A stretch of 64,000 nt of DNA, taken from NCBI GenBank assembly GCA_014843695.1, contig CM026404.1, forward strand, positions 88,485,475-88,549,474. Reading direction: 5' to 3'. The translations under genes and the position numbers were made by a program. The notes beneath the pieces were generated by a model, which was not told the origin of the DNA, made no database searches, and saw only the letters and a program-made list of their open reading frames with translations. Source of the stretch: Archivesica marissinica (taxonomy: Eukaryota > Mollusca > Bivalvia > Venerida > Vesicomyidae). Each line of letters begins with the position of its first letter. The first letter of the stretch is position 1. Of this stretch, positions 11,546-24,467 are shown piece after piece.

Positions 11546-11936
11546 TACCATATTATTAATATTACTGTGAAAGTTGTTTTTCGAGATAGCGTGTAAAGAT
11601 TATTGCCTTAATGGAGTATTGATATCATATCTTTATTACTTAATTTCCTGTCCTGTAGCATGGCCTAGAGATGATTTTAATGGTGTTTTTAAGCTTGGCA
11701 ATATGCAATAAACAGCAAAATTATATTCTATTTTTATATTTTGATTAATATTTTATAGTGTTGGTGTTTTTGTGCCTTAGAGTTATTAAAAACTCTGTAT
11801 TTCTGTATTTAGTGGAATATTTTTAGGGGTGCCGTGTTATAAGTCCTGCTGGTTAGTCATATTTCAGGGGTGTAGTTATTATTTCAGGGGTGTACAAGCA
11901 TCAAGTAAACTTCATTCTATGGAAAGTTGAAATACT
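11546..11936. other. unique AT-rich DNA
   Basis: Nothing is recognised. There is an acceptor-like tract, TTTCCTGTCCTGTAG, at about 11645-11659. The downstream frames are short, so no exon is called. Confidence 0.4.
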
Positions 11937-12135
11937 GAATATCGATTGAATCACTGAATATCGATTGAATCACTGAATATCGATTGAATCACTGAATATC
12001 GATTGAATCACTGAATATCGATTGGATCACTGAATATCGATTGAATCACTGAATATCAATTGAATCACTGAATATCGATTGGATCACTGAATATCGATAG
12101 CAACATCGAATATCGATTGAAACACCGAATACCGA
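11937..12135. repeat. 19-bp minisatellite
   Basis: About ten copies of ACTGAATATCGATTGAATC. The final copies become progressively diverged. Confidence 0.95.
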
Positions 12136-12591
12136 TTAAATAAAACACAGAATTTTGTTTAAAACAATGAAAATCGATTGAAACTCCAAATATAGCTGTC
12201 ATTTGTTTTCATCAATCTTTTCTTTTTGTTGTATCCAATTTTCACTACTATTTACGTACTATTTATATAACGTGTCCCAGGTAGAGTTATATCCATAAAT
12301 ATCTACATTTATCAACATTTTGAACATCTACATAAACAATCGCCTACAGTTTTCGCGATACATCACGAATGTGCGAATTCAAAACTGCGAATTAATTGAA
12401 AATGTTCAAAATCGTGAAAATCGCAAAATTATAATATTTTACAGTAATCGACTTATGTCAGGGTAACATAATTGTTGCGTTATCTATATATGATAATGTA
12501 GTGTAATGCAATGTAATTTTCATGTTTGAGCGGTTTACGAGTTGTTGACACGATTTTATAGTTTATGTTTTAGATCTAATCTGTGTAATGA
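12136..12591. other. unique AT-rich DNA
   Basis: Nothing is recognised beyond a stretch rich in short TCGCAA/GCGAAT inverted words near 12350-12430. Confidence 0.4.
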
Positions 12592-12855
12592 CTTAAAACT
12601 GCTTGATTTCACAACCAATGACTTACAGTAAAACTGCTTGATTTCACAACCAATGACTTACAGTAAAACTGCTTGATTTCACAACCAATGACTTACAGTA
12701 AAACTGCTTGATTTCACAACCAATGACTTACAGTAAAACTGCTTGATTTCACAACCAATGACTTACAGTAAAACTGCTTGATTTCACAACCAATGACTTA
12801 CAGTAAAACTGCTTGATTTCACAACCAATGACTTACAGTAAAACTGCTTGATTCA
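12592..12855. repeat. 35-bp minisatellite
   Basis: About 7.5 copies of a 35-bp unit containing AAAACTGCTTGATTTCACAA and CCAATGACTTACAGT. Copies are essentially identical, so the array is young. Confidence 0.95.
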
Positions 12856-13100
12856 CAACCGGATATCGCCTTGGCTGCATGTCTGCGGGCGTGTACCCAT
12901 TTGATATCTGCTTGCATTAAGCATACATATACAGTCATTTTATTATTTTCCCCCAACCGGATATCGCCTTGGCTGCATGTCTGTGGGCGTGTATGCATTT
13001 GATATCTGCTTGCATTAAGCATACAATATACAGTCATTTTATTATTTCCCCAACCGGATATCGCCTTGGCTGCGTATGCGGGCATGTCTGCAGGCTTGCG
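12856..13100. repeat. ~100-bp direct repeat, 2.3 copies
   Basis: The unit contains CAACCGGATATCGCCTTGGC and TTGATATCTGCTTGCATTAA. It starts within the CACAACC of the preceding 35-bp array. Confidence 0.85.
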
Positions 13101-13169
13101 GGCATCAGGAACCTGTAACCAAATGGCACAATTTTTTGAAATTTAAAATAAATAATAAATTGTTAATAA

Positions 13170-13381
13170 GGCCATAATAAAATAAATCCTAGATTTTCAT
13201 CCAAATTTTTTTGAAAATGGGGGCGGGGGGTGAAATTTTGTTTTTTATTTTATATTTTCAGGATATCGATATTTATGCTGATAAAATGGTGTTTTGACAA
13301 GATTTTTTTTTTTTTTCAAATAGTAATAAAAAAAACGGGGGCGGGCGGGGATGAAAATCTAGGAAATATTTTATTATGGCC
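13170..13381 (+). mobile_element. MITE-D, PIF/Harbinger type
   Basis: A 212-bp element with terminal inverted repeats of about 32 bp. The left end reads GGCCATAATAAAATAAATCC and the reverse complement of the right end reads GGCCATAATAAAATATTTCC; both then continue into TAGATTTTCATCC. It is flanked by TAA on both sides (13167-13169 and 13382-13384), a 3-bp target duplication of the TWA type. The interior holds G-rich and poly(T) tracts and a GATATCGATAT word. It has no coding capacity. A second copy lies at 60777. Confidence 0.88.
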
Positions 13382-13629
13382 TAATCTGTCATTGCACATG
13401 GATAGACCCAGTAACATTATAGTAGTTATAAAGCAAACATGCATAAATGTGTCCGTCCAGAGTCGGCTCTGTGGTGGGTATCAATTCATCGGACGTACAT
13501 AATTATATACAGTAGTGAACAATGCAAGCATAGACCACGCCAAATATTCGTCCATATATACAAACACCAAACTATGCAAGTTAATATATCCTTACTAATA
13601 TATGTTTAGTTTTTTTTTTTTTGACGATT

Positions 13630-13850
13630 GTCACACAAAACGTCACTAAATTGTCACAAAACGTCACTAAATTGTCATGACGTCACTAAATTGTCACAAA
13701 CCATCACTAAATTGTCACACAAAACGTTACTAAATTGTCATGATGTCACTAAATTGTCACAAACCATCACTAAATTGTCACACAAAACGTTAATAAATTG
13801 TCATGACGTCACTAAATTGTCACAAAACGTCACTAAATTGTCTTGACTTC
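13630..13850. repeat. CACTAAATTGTCA minisatellite
   Basis: A variable short unit built on CACTAAATTGTCAC and AAACGT. It forms a higher-order repeat of about 62 bp that includes TTGTCATGACGTCACTAAAT. Several units contain TGACGTCA. Confidence 0.85.
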
Positions 13851-13917
13851 ACTACGCAAAACAGCGCTATATTTATGATTTGAACAGCGTTATAAGTACG
13901 GTATGTCAAAGCTTCTA

Positions 13918-14158
13918 TTAACCCATTCAACACCAAGTAACTCACATGGACTGGTCCATGATATTCATAAACCAATAAATGAATCAGAAAATCACATTTG
14001 GACAAGTTCATTTATCAAAATGGGTAATTATGTCTAAAAATAGTCATATCACTGGCAAAAAGTGCAGATCCTGATGAGACGGCTCGTGACGAGCCGGCTC
14101 ATCTGGATCTACACTTTTTGTAAGCCAATTTAGAGGTCTGTGGTGTTGAAAGGGTTAA
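13918..14158 (+). mobile_element. MITE-B, TTAA hairpin element
   Basis: A 241-bp element from TTAACCCATTCAACACCA to TGGTGTTGAAAGGGTTAA, with TTAA at both edges. The interior has an imperfect hairpin at 14056-14120: two 32-nt arms with three mismatches around a single base, starting CAAAAAGTGCAGATCC and ending GGATCTACACTTTTTG. It has no coding capacity. A second copy lies at 52701. Confidence 0.9.
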
Positions 14159-14835
14159 ATCATAGTTTGTCCTACCATTAACCTTATGTACCAAATTCAA
14201 ATAGAAATATGCATACTTTAAAGTTTAATTTACAAATTATAAGGATTATTCTCTCAACCAATCAGAATGCTTCCAGGTGTTATTAAACGTGTGTACATAT
14301 AAGAAAATATGATATGACTTTATTATACTGGATACAGGCAAAGTTATGTGATAAAAGCATTCATCTCTATGTGGGAAAGTGTTAAAATACCCTGCAACTG
14401 GACAAATCACAGTTGAACAATGCCAGGTGCAGGTCTTTCTATTGATTTTCTTGTTGTGTTGTACCACCTTTTCACAGTATAGACAGGTTGTTGCATCATA
14501 TTACATTGGGCTTTGTGGAAGATTGATCTTGTCAAATGGGTTTCATCATTAACCCATTTCACAGGGTTCATTCTAGGTCAGAATTTTTGGGAGAAGTGAG
14601 AAAGCGCATGATCGCTTCCTTAAATGGTGTTCTTTAATATGCTTCTGCAAAATAGGCTTAAAATGCACGTACAACCATTAAATACAACATTTGAATAGAA
14701 GGAGTGCTTTATAAGTGTATCTTACTAGACAAATTGTTTTAGGGAGAAGTGGTGCCCCCAGAGGGCGAAGTCAGGGTCCCTAGGGCGACAATATCACCCT
14801 CTAGAATGATCCCTGATTTCATTCTGGATACCGTT
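14159..14835. other. mostly unique DNA
   Basis: No gene is seen. A small inverted repeat, AAATGGGTT/AACCCATTT, lies at about 14537-14562, and a TTCATTCT word recurs in direct and inverted form near 14568 and 14805. This may be the edge of an older TTAA element that includes the hairpins at 14848. Confidence 0.4.
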
Positions 14836-14847
14836 CAAACAGTATTT

Positions 14848-15018
14848 GCAAAGAACATAGAGCCAGATCAGCCGCCACAGAACATGCCGTCTGATCAGGC
14901 TCTATGCTGTTTGCTATTCAGATGATCTTACTAAGACACTTGGCTATGTAGCAAACAACATAGATCATGATCAGCATGCAGTGTCACGCTGCGGCTGATC
15001 TGGATCTATGTTGTTTGC
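14848..15018 (+). mobile_element. MITE-C relative with two hairpins
   Basis: Two successive hairpins are seen: 14848-14914 (arms around CATAGAGCC and GGCTCTATG) and 14951-15018 (arms GCAAACAACATAGATC and GATCTATGTTGTTTGC). The second matches the hairpin of MITE-C at 60526-60592. Clear TTAA ends are not found, so this is a fragment or an older subfamily. Confidence 0.65.
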
Positions 15019-15648
15019 AAAAGTCTTTAAATGTATTATTATTATTAGATTATTATTATAGCTTGTACATTCATACATTATGATGAGATGACGTTCACTG
15101 TGTTTTCATTTCTTGAAAATGCAATCCCACAATGCAGCTGATGATAAATCTCCATATTGTTGTTGTTATTACATGGACGTGTTGGTGTTCAGCCACATGA
15201 TGATGATTTATGATCCAATAACCCATAACAGACTGGTCCAATGTTGACAAATGTAGATATAAACATGTTTATGGTGTTCAGTGTTTGCCCAGTCTATACA
15301 TTTTGTATTTCTACATGAGGTCGCATTTAAGGCGGTGTAAATCTGTCAGCGACAGGACTACTCCATGTGGTATGTTCAAAGTATAAAGGAAAAGCCAAGA
15401 TGGACTGTCTGGTTTTTATCACCAATATTAATAATATGTGTATAAATAGCTGTGATCTACTATGCATATTGTTGTTTATTGTTGTTTATTGTGTGGGAAT
15501 GATGATTTATAAACAATCCTACCTAATCATGGTCATAATGCTGGTCTATATATGAATATATTAATATTTGTTTCAACTTAATTTTGGGCCGAAGTTTCAT
15601 TTAATTATAAGAGATGGGTAAATAATTTCATAGTGTCCTACTCTGTAA
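15019..15648. other. unique DNA
   Basis: ATT-rich microsatellite-like stretch near 15035-15060. A possible small exon (15276-15368) between TTCAG and GTATGT is discussed among the rejected items. Confidence 0.4.
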
Positions 15649-16856
15649 CCCACACAGTTAGGCATGCCTCCCACACCATACCCACACAGTTAGTTATGCC
15701 TCCCACACCATACCCACACAGTTAGTTATGCCTCCCACACCATACCCACACAGTTAGTTATGCCTCCCACACCATACCCACACAGTTAGTTATGCCTCCC
15801 ACACCATACCCACACAGTTAGTTATGCCTCCCACACCATACCCACACAGTTAGTTATGCCTCCCACACCATACCCACACAGTTAGTTATGCCTCCCACAC
15901 CATACCCACACAGTTAGTTATGCCTCCCACACCATACCCACACAGTTAGTTATGCCTCCCACACCATACCCACACAGTTAGTTATGCCTCCCACACCATA
16001 CCCACACAGTTAGTTATGCCTCCCACACCATACCCACACAGTTAGTTATGCCTCCCACACCATACCTACACAGTTAGTTATGCCCACACCATACCCACAC
16101 AGTTAGTTATGCCTCCCACACCATACCCACACAGTTAGTTATGCCTCCCACACCATACCCACACAGTTAGTTATACCTCCCACACCATACCCACACAGTT
16201 AGTTATGCCTCCCACACCATAACCACACAGTTAGTTATGCCTCCCACACCATACCCACACAGTTAGTTATGTCTCCCACACCATACCTACACAGTTAGTT
16301 ATGCCTCCCACACCATACCCACACAGTTAGTTATGCCTCCCACACCATACCTACACAGTTAGTTATACCTCCCACACAGTTAGTTATGCCTCGCACACCA
16401 TACCCACACAGTTAGTTATGCCTCCCACACAGTTAGTTATGCCTCCCACACCAAACCCACACAGTTAGTTATACCTCCCACACCATGCCCACACAGTTAT
16501 TTATACCTCCCACACCATACCCACACAGTTATACCTCCCACACCATGCCCACACAGTTAGTTATGCCTCCCACACCATACCCACAGTTAGTTATACCTCC
16601 CACACCATACCCACACAGTTATGCCTCCCACACCATACCCACACAGTTAGTTATGCCTCCCACACCATACCCACACAGTTAGTTATGCCTCCCACACCAT
16701 ACCCACACAGTTAGTTATGTCTCCCACACCATACCCACACAGTTAGTTATGCCTCCCACACAGTTAGTTATGTCTCCCACACCATACCCACACAGTTAGT
16801 TATGCCTCCCACACCATACCCACACAGTTAGTTATACCTCCCACACCATGCCCTGT

Positions 16857-17129
16857 CCGCCTCCGTGGTCGAGTGGTTAAGGTCGCTGACTTGTATACCA
16901 CTGTAACCTATCATCACTGATGGTCATGGGTTCGAGCCCCGCTCAGGCCGTGTCTCATTTATATGAGAAAGTTGGCAGTTTCTTACGGAGGTTGGTGCAC
17001 CCAAGTACTGGTTAACCGCTGGAGCCTGCCCAGGAAAGGTATTGTTAGGTAAACTGCCCGCCGGCGATATAGCCCGAAATGGTGCTGATGCAGGCGTAAA
17101 ACCCGAAATATAACATATAACATAACACA
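16857..17129 (+). mobile_element. SINE4 copy 1 (class-II tRNA-like head)
   Basis: The head CGTGGTCGAGTGGTTAAGGT has an A box. A long variable region follows, then GGGTTCGAGCCCC (B box), as in Ser/Leu-type tRNAs. The body contains TCTTACGGAGGTTGGTGCAC and CTGGAGCCTGCCCAGGAAAG. The tail is ATAACATATAACATAACA. It lies inside the 32-bp satellite. Confidence 0.85.
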
Positions 17130-19801
17130 CCATGCCCGCACAGTTAGTTATGCCTCCCACACCATACCCACACAGTTAGTTATACCTCCCACACCATGCC
17201 CACACAGTTATTTATACCTCCCACACCATACCCACACAGTTATACCTCCCACACCATGCCCACACAGTTATGCCTCCCACACCATACCCACAGTTAGTTA
17301 TACCTCCCACACCATACCCACACAGTTATGCCTCCCACACAGTTAGTTATGCCTCCCACACCAAACCCACACAGTTAGTTATACCTCCCACACCATGCCC
17401 ACACAGTTATTTATACCTCCCACACCATACCCACACAGTTATACCTCCCACACCATGCCCACACAGTTAGTTATGCCTCCCACACCATACCCACAGTTAG
17501 TTATACCTCCCACACCATACCCACACAGTTATGCCTCCCACACCATACCCACACAGTTAGTTATGCCTCCCACACCATACCCACACAGTTAGTTATGCCT
17601 CCCACACCATACCCACACAGTTAGTTATGCCTCCCACACCAAACCCACACAGTTAGTTATGCCTCCCACACCATAACCACACAGTTAGTTATACCTCCCA
17701 CACCATACCCACACAGTTAGTTATGCCTCCCACACCATACCCACACAGTTAGTTATGCCTCCCACACCATACCCACACAGTCATGCCTCCCACACAGTTA
17801 GTTATGCCTCCCACACCATACCCACACAGTTAGTCATGCCTCCCACACAGTTAGTTATGCCTCCCACACCATACCCACACAGTTAGTTATGCCTCCCACA
17901 CCATACCCACACAGTTAGTCATGCCTCCCACACCATACCCACACAGTTAGTCATGCCTCCCACACCATACCCACACAGTTAGTCATACCTCCCACACCAT
18001 ACCCACACAGTTAGTTATGCCTCCCACACCATACCCACACAGTTAGTTATACCTCCCACACCATACCCACACAGTTAATTATGCCTCCCACACCATACCC
18101 ACACAGTTAGTTATACCTCCCACACCATAACCACACAGTTAGTTATACCTCCCACACCATACCCACACAGTTAGTTATGCCTCCCACACCATACCCACGC
18201 AGTTAGTTATGCCTCCCACACCATACCCACACAGTTAGTCATGCCTCCCACACAGTTAGTTATGCCTCCCACACCATAACCACACAGTTAGTTATGCCTC
18301 CCACACCATACCTACACAGTTAGTTATGCCTCCCACACCATAACCACACAGTTAGTTATGCCTCCCACACCATACCCACACAGTTAGTTATGCCTCCCAC
18401 ACCATACCCACACAGTTAGTTATACCTCCCACACCATACCCACACAGTTAGTTATGCCTCCCACACCATAACCACACAGTTAGTTATGCCTCCCACACCA
18501 TATCCACACAGTTAGTTATGTCTCCCACACCATACCCACACAGTTAGTTATGCCTCCCACACAGTTAGTTATGTCTCCCACACCATACCCACACAGTTAG
18601 TTATGCCTCCCACACCAAACCCACACAGTTAGTTATGCCTCCCACACCATAACCACACAGTTAGTTATACCTCCCACACCATACCCACACAGTTAGTTAT
18701 GCCTCCCACACCATACCCACACAATTAGTTATGCCTCCCACACCATACCCACACAGTTAGTTATACCTCCCACACCATAACCACACAGTTAGTTATACCT
18801 CCCACACCATACCCACACAGTTAGTTATGCCTCCCACACCATAACCACACAGTTAGTTATGCCTCCCACACCATACCCGCACAGTTAGTTATGTCTCCCA
18901 CACCATACCCACACAGTTAGTTATGCGTCCCACACCATGCCCATACAGTTAGTTATTCCTCCCACACCATACCCACACAGTTAGTTATGCATCCCACACA
19001 GTTATGCCTCCCACACCATACCTACACAGTTAGTTATGCCCACACCATAACCACACAGTTAGTTATGCCTCCCACACCATACCCACACAGTTAGTTATGC
19101 CTCCCACACCATACCCACACAGTTAGTTATACCTCCCACACCATACCCACACAGTTAGTTATGCCTCCCACACCATAACCACACAGTTAGTTATGCCTCC
19201 CACACCATACCCACACAGTTAGTTATGTCTCCCACACCATACCTACACAGTTAGTTATGCCTCCCACACCATACCCACACAGTTAGTTATGCCTCCCACA
19301 CCATACCTACACAGTTAGTTATACCTCCCACACAGTTAGTTATGCCTCGCACACCATACCCACACAGTTAGTTATGCCTCCCACACAGTTAGTTATGCCT
19401 CCCACACCAAACCCACACAGTTAGTTATACCTCCCACACCATGCCCACACAGTTATTTATACCTCCCACACCATACCCACACAGTTATACCTCCCACACC
19501 ATGCCCACACAGTTAGTTATGCCTCCCACACCATACCCACAGTTAGTTATACCTCCCACACCATACCCACACAGTTATGCCTCCCACACAGTTAGTTATG
19601 CCTCCCACACCAAACCCACACAGTTAGTTATACCTCCCACACCATGCCCACACAGTTATTTATACCTCCCACACCATACCCACACAGTTATACCTCCCAC
19701 ACCATGCCCACACAGTTAGTTATGCCTCCCACACCATACCCACAGTTAGTTATACCTCCCACACCATACCCACACAGTTAGTTATACCTCCCACACCATG
19801 C

Positions 19802-20074
19802 CCTGTCCGCCTCCGTGGTCGAGTGGTTAAGGTCGCTGACTTGTATACCACTGTAACCTATCATCACTGATGGTCACGGGTTCGAGCCCCGCTCAGGCCG
19901 TGTCTCATTTATATGAGAAAGTTGGCAGTTTCTTACGGAGGTTGGTGCACCCAAGTACTGGTTAACCGCTGGAGCCTGCCCAGGAAAGGTATTGTTAGGT
20001 AAACTGCCCGCCGGCGATATAGCCCGAAATGGTGCTGATGCAGGCGTAAAACCCGAAATATAACATATAACATA
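19802..20074 (+). mobile_element. SINE4 copy 2
   Basis: Offset by 2945 bp from copy 1 and apparently identical except for GGTCACGGG in place of GGTCATGGG. The flanking satellite is also shared, so this copy arose by duplication of the array and not by a second insertion. Confidence 0.9.
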
Positions 20075-22281
20075 ACACACCATGCCCGCACAGTTAGTTA
20101 TGCCTCCCACACCATACCCACACAGTTAGTTATACCTCCCACACCATGCCCACACAGTTATTTATACCTCCCACACCATACCCACACAGTTATACCTCCC
20201 ACACCATGCCCACACAGTTAGTTATGCCTCCCACACCATACCCACAGTTAGTTATACCTCCCACACCATACCCACACAGTTATGCCTCCCACACAGTTAG
20301 TTATGCCTCCCACACCAAACCCACACAGTTAGTTATACCTCCCACACCATGCCCACACAGTTATTTATACCTCCCACACCATACCCACACAGTTATACCT
20401 CCCACACCATGCCCACACAGTTAGTTATGCCTCCCACACCATACCCACAGTTAGTTATACCTCCCACACCATACCCACACAGTTATGCCTCCCACACAGT
20501 TAGTTATGCCTCCCACACCATACCCACACAGTTAGTTATGCCTCCCACACCATACCCACACAGTTAGTTATGCCTCCCACACCAAACCCACACAGTTAGT
20601 TATGCCTCCCACACCATAACCACACAGTTAGTTATACCTCCCACACCATACCCACACAGTTAGTTATGCCTCCCACACCATACCCACACAGTTAGTTATG
20701 CCTCCCACACCATACCCACACAGTCATGCCTCCCACACAGTTAGTTATGCCTCCCACACCATACCCACACAGTTAGTCATGCCTCCCACACAGTTAGTTA
20801 TGCCTCCCACACCATACCCACACAGTTAGTTATGCCTCCCACACCATACCCACACAGTTAGTCATGCCTCCCACACCATACCCACACAGTTAGTCATGCC
20901 TCCCACACCATACCCACACAGTTAGTCATACCTCCCACACCATACCCACACAGTTAGTTATGCCTCCCACACCATACCCACACAGTTAGTTATGCCTCCC
21001 ACACCATACCCACACAGTTAGTTATGCCTCCCACACCATACCCACACAGTTAGTTATACCTCCCACACCATACCCACACAGTTAGTTATGCCTCCCACAC
21101 CATACCCACACAGTTAGTTATGCCTCCCACACCATACCCACACAGTTAGTTATACCTCCCACACCATACCCACACAGTTAGTTATGCCTCCCACACCATA
21201 CCCACACAGTTAGTTATACCTCCCACACCATAACCACACAGTTAGTTATACCTCCCACACCATACCCACACAGTTAGTTATGCCTCCCACACCATACCCA
21301 CGCAGTTAGTTATGCCTCCCACACCATACCCACACAGTTAGTCATGCCTCCCACACAGTTAGTTATGCCTCCCACACCATAACCACACAGTTAGTTATGC
21401 CTCCCACACCATACCTACACAGTTAGTTATGCCTCCCACACCATAACCACACAGTTAGTTATGCCTCCCACACCATACCCACACAGTTAGTTATGCCTCC
21501 CACACCATACCCACACAGTTAGTTATACCTCCCACACCATACCCACACAGTTAGTTATGCCTCCCACACCATAACCACACAGTTAGTTATGCCTCCCACA
21601 CCATACCCACACAGTTAGTTATGTCTCCCACACCATACCCACACAGTTAGTTATGCCTCCCACACAGTTAGTTATGTCTCCCACACCATACCCACACAGT
21701 TAGTTATGCCTCCCACACCAAACCCACACAGTTAGTTATGCCTCCCACACCATAACCACACAGTTAGTTATACCTCCCACACCATACCCACACAGTTAGT
21801 TATGCCTCCCACACCATACCCACACAGTTAGTTATACCTCCCACACCATAACCACACAGTTAGTTATACCTCCCACACCATACCCACACAGTTAGTTATG
21901 CCTCCCACACCATACCCACACAGTTAGTCATGCCTCCCACACAGTTAGTTATGCCTCCCACACCATACCCACACAGTTAGTTATGCCTCCCACACCATAC
22001 CCACACAGTTAGTCATGCCTCCCACACCATACCCACACAGTTAGTCATGCCTCCCACACCATACCCACACAGTTAGTTATACCTCCCACACCATACCCAC
22101 ACAGTTAGTTATACCTCCCACACCAAACCCACACAGTTAGTTATACCTCCCACACCATACCCACACAGTTAGTTATGCCTCCCACACCATACCCACACAG
22201 TTAGTTATACCTCCCACACCAAACCCACACAGTTAGTTATACCTCCCACACCAAAGCCACACAGTTAGTTATGCCTCCCAC

Positions 22282-22960
22282 TAAAATCCTAGATTTGCCA
22301 CTTTAGTTCTGAATCTTAAGTTTACACAAATGTATTTTGGTAAGTAAATCACAAAGGTAATGATCAAGTAGATAAATAACACATAATTTTGCAATATAAG
22401 AGAGAACAGCTAGTGACAGTAAATTTATATTCAATTCAATATATTTATTGCATTAAATACGGTAACATATTTATAGCAAACAATACATAAACAAAGTACA
22501 ATGGCTACATTTTCAAAAGAGCATAGATGGTTGTGGTGTCTAAAATTGTTAATTTCTTGCTAAACTTGCATAATATATCAATTTGGATAGGTTTTGAACA
22601 ATTTTCCTCTTAGTCTCTGTAAGTAAGGTAATAAACTTTTGTTCGGTAAGCCCAAGTGTAATAGTAGCGCTTCAGATATATTCTTAAATCTCTAAATTTA
22701 GGGCAAATAAGAAGAATATACAGATTTGTTCATTCCCACATATATACTATACACACCTAGCATGAGTAATCCCACACATATATTTGCCATTTCGCAAAGC
22801 TATTTCAGAGCTTTAGTCAAATTTATTATTGGAAAAATTGTAAAATACATTTTTCATTTCTGAACAATGTTTCAAAGTTTTAGGCAAGTTTACTTGATAT
22901 TGTACAAATAAATTATTGTAAAATACATTTTTACGTTTAAAAGTTTTAGTCAAATTTAAC
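22282..22960. other. unique DNA around a LINE remnant
   Basis: AT-rich DNA with no gene outside the LINE piece at 22430-22738. A short direct repeat near 22820-22935 contains TTTTAGTCAAATTT and TTGTAAAATACATTTTT. Confidence 0.5.
22430..22738 (-). mobile_element. non-LTR retrotransposon 3' end, dead
   Basis: Read on the minus strand, one frame gives LLICPKFRDLRIYLKRYYYT and a second gives RKIVQNLSKLIYYASLARN before a TAA stop at 22549-22551. The two are joined by a frameshift. This pattern (a CPxFxDLR-like segment, YYYTW, then NLSKLIYxA near the stop) resembles the C-terminus of reverse transcriptases of the CR1/L2/Jockey group. That assignment is from memory of the family, not from a search. 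An AATAAA and a TTGAAT-type short 3' repeat follow. The 5' part is missing. Confidence 0.7.
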
Positions 22961-23729
22961 ATATAAACACGTGTTCCTACATATAAACATGTGTTCCTAC
23001 ATATAAACACATCTTCCTACATATAAACACGTGTTCCTACATATAAAAACATCTTACTACATATAAACATGTGTTCCTACATATAAACATGTGTTCCTAC
23101 ATATAAACATGTGTTCCTACATATAAACACGTGTTCCTACATATAAACACGTGTTCCTACATATAAACAAGTGTTCCTACATATAAACACATCTTCCTAC
23201 ATATAAACATGTGTTCCTACATATAAACACGTGTTCCTACATATAAACACGTGTTCCTACATATAAACACATCTTCCTACATATAAACACGTGTTCCTAC
23301 ATATAAACACATCTTCCTACATATAAACAAGTGTTCCTACATATAAACACATCTTCCTACATATAAACACGTGTTCCTACATATAAACACATCTTCCTAC
23401 ATATAAACATGTGTTCCTACATATAAACACGTGTTCCTACATATAAACACATCTTCCTACATATAAACACGTGTTCCTACATATAAACATGTGTTCCTAC
23501 ATATAAACAGGTGTTCCTACATATAAACAAGTGTTCCTACATATAAACACATCTTCCTACATATAAACACATCTTCCTACATATAAACATGTGTTCCTAC
23601 ATATAAACACGTGTTCCTACATATAAACATGTGTTCCTACATATAAACACGTGTTCCTACATATAAACATGTGTTCCTACATATAAACACGTGTTCCTAC
23701 ATATAAACACATCTTCCTACATATAAACA
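22961..23729. repeat. 20-bp satellite with central CACGTG/CATGTG
   Basis: Thirty-eight units of exactly 20 bp, ATATAAACACGTGTTCCTAC. Variation is confined almost entirely to the middle (ACGTG, ATGTG, AAGTG, ACATC). The most common form contains the palindrome AACACGTGTT. Confidence 0.97.
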
Positions 23730-23908
23730 GTTTGTTTATTTACTTATAGCCGCGATCTCAGTTTGTTTATTTACTTATAGCCGTGATCTCAGTTTGTTTA
23801 TTTACTTATAGCCGCAATCTCAGTTTGTTTATTTACTTATAGCCGCAGTTTCAGTTTGTTTATTTACTTATAGCCGCAGTTTCAGTTTGTTTATTTACTT
23901 ATAGCCGC
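23729..23908. repeat. 31-bp minisatellite
   Basis: Six copies of a 31-bp unit containing AGTTTGTTTATTTACTTATA and GCCGCGATCTC. It abuts the preceding 20-bp satellite, sharing the junction bases CAG. Confidence 0.93.
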
Positions 23909-24458
23909 GCAGAAATAAATATCAGAATTGCCTAGCTGATTATTTAGAGCAATTTTTTTCATCGAAACAAGAATAAAACACACAAAACTAGTTGTCTGCG
24001 TTATGATTTTATTTTTTCTAGTTTTAATGATTCGTCACGGGTTTTTTTGGGTCTAAAAACGTAAGAAAATCATCCAAGAATGTTATGAAATGTAGACAGG
24101 GCTTGACATTAAGTATTGGCAGTCCAACATGAATCTACCATTACCTTACAGTTTGTCAAACTCAACAATGTACCGGCTAAACAATAATGCAAAAACTGAT
24201 AGAAATAAATGTTGTTTCTTGTTACACTAAATCTGAGTTTCATAAAGTGTAGATATGTTGATGTTCTGGACAGCCCCCATTTATTTCCCGCTGTACAATT
24301 TGTGAGGAGTTCAGCTTAAAAACCATAATTTATTTCCACTGTACAATTTGTACAGAGTTCAACTTAAAAGCCATCATTTATTGCCGCTATGTGTCCGTCT
24401 CAATTAATAACTGGTAATGTAGCTTGCATTGTAGCATTATCATCCGTGGACCTATATA
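23909..24458. other. unique DNA
   Basis: A weak duplication containing CTGTACAATTTGT occurs near 24292 and 24340. No gene is seen. Confidence 0.4.
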
Positions 24459-24467
24459 TATACATGT

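Larger units (their letters stand above)
15649..22281. repeat. 32-bp satellite with embedded SINE4 copies
   Basis: About 200 units of 32 bp, core CCCACACAGTTAGTTATGCC followed by TCCCACACCATA. A 20-bp short unit and 28-bp variants are interspersed. The satellite is interrupted only by SINE4 at 16857 and 19802. Shared variants show that about 2.95 kb around each SINE is a direct duplication. Frames containing IPPTPYPHSY come from the repeat. Confidence 0.97.

Noticed and set aside
15276..15368. Possible 93-nt exon between TTCAG and GTATGT
   Set aside because: The acceptor has almost no pyrimidine tract, the open frame is short enough to be chance, and composition is not distinctive.
15649..22281. 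CRISPR-like regular repeats
   Set aside because: Units are contiguous with no unique spacers, there are no cas genes, and the setting is clearly eukaryotic. The same applies to the 20-bp array at 22961.
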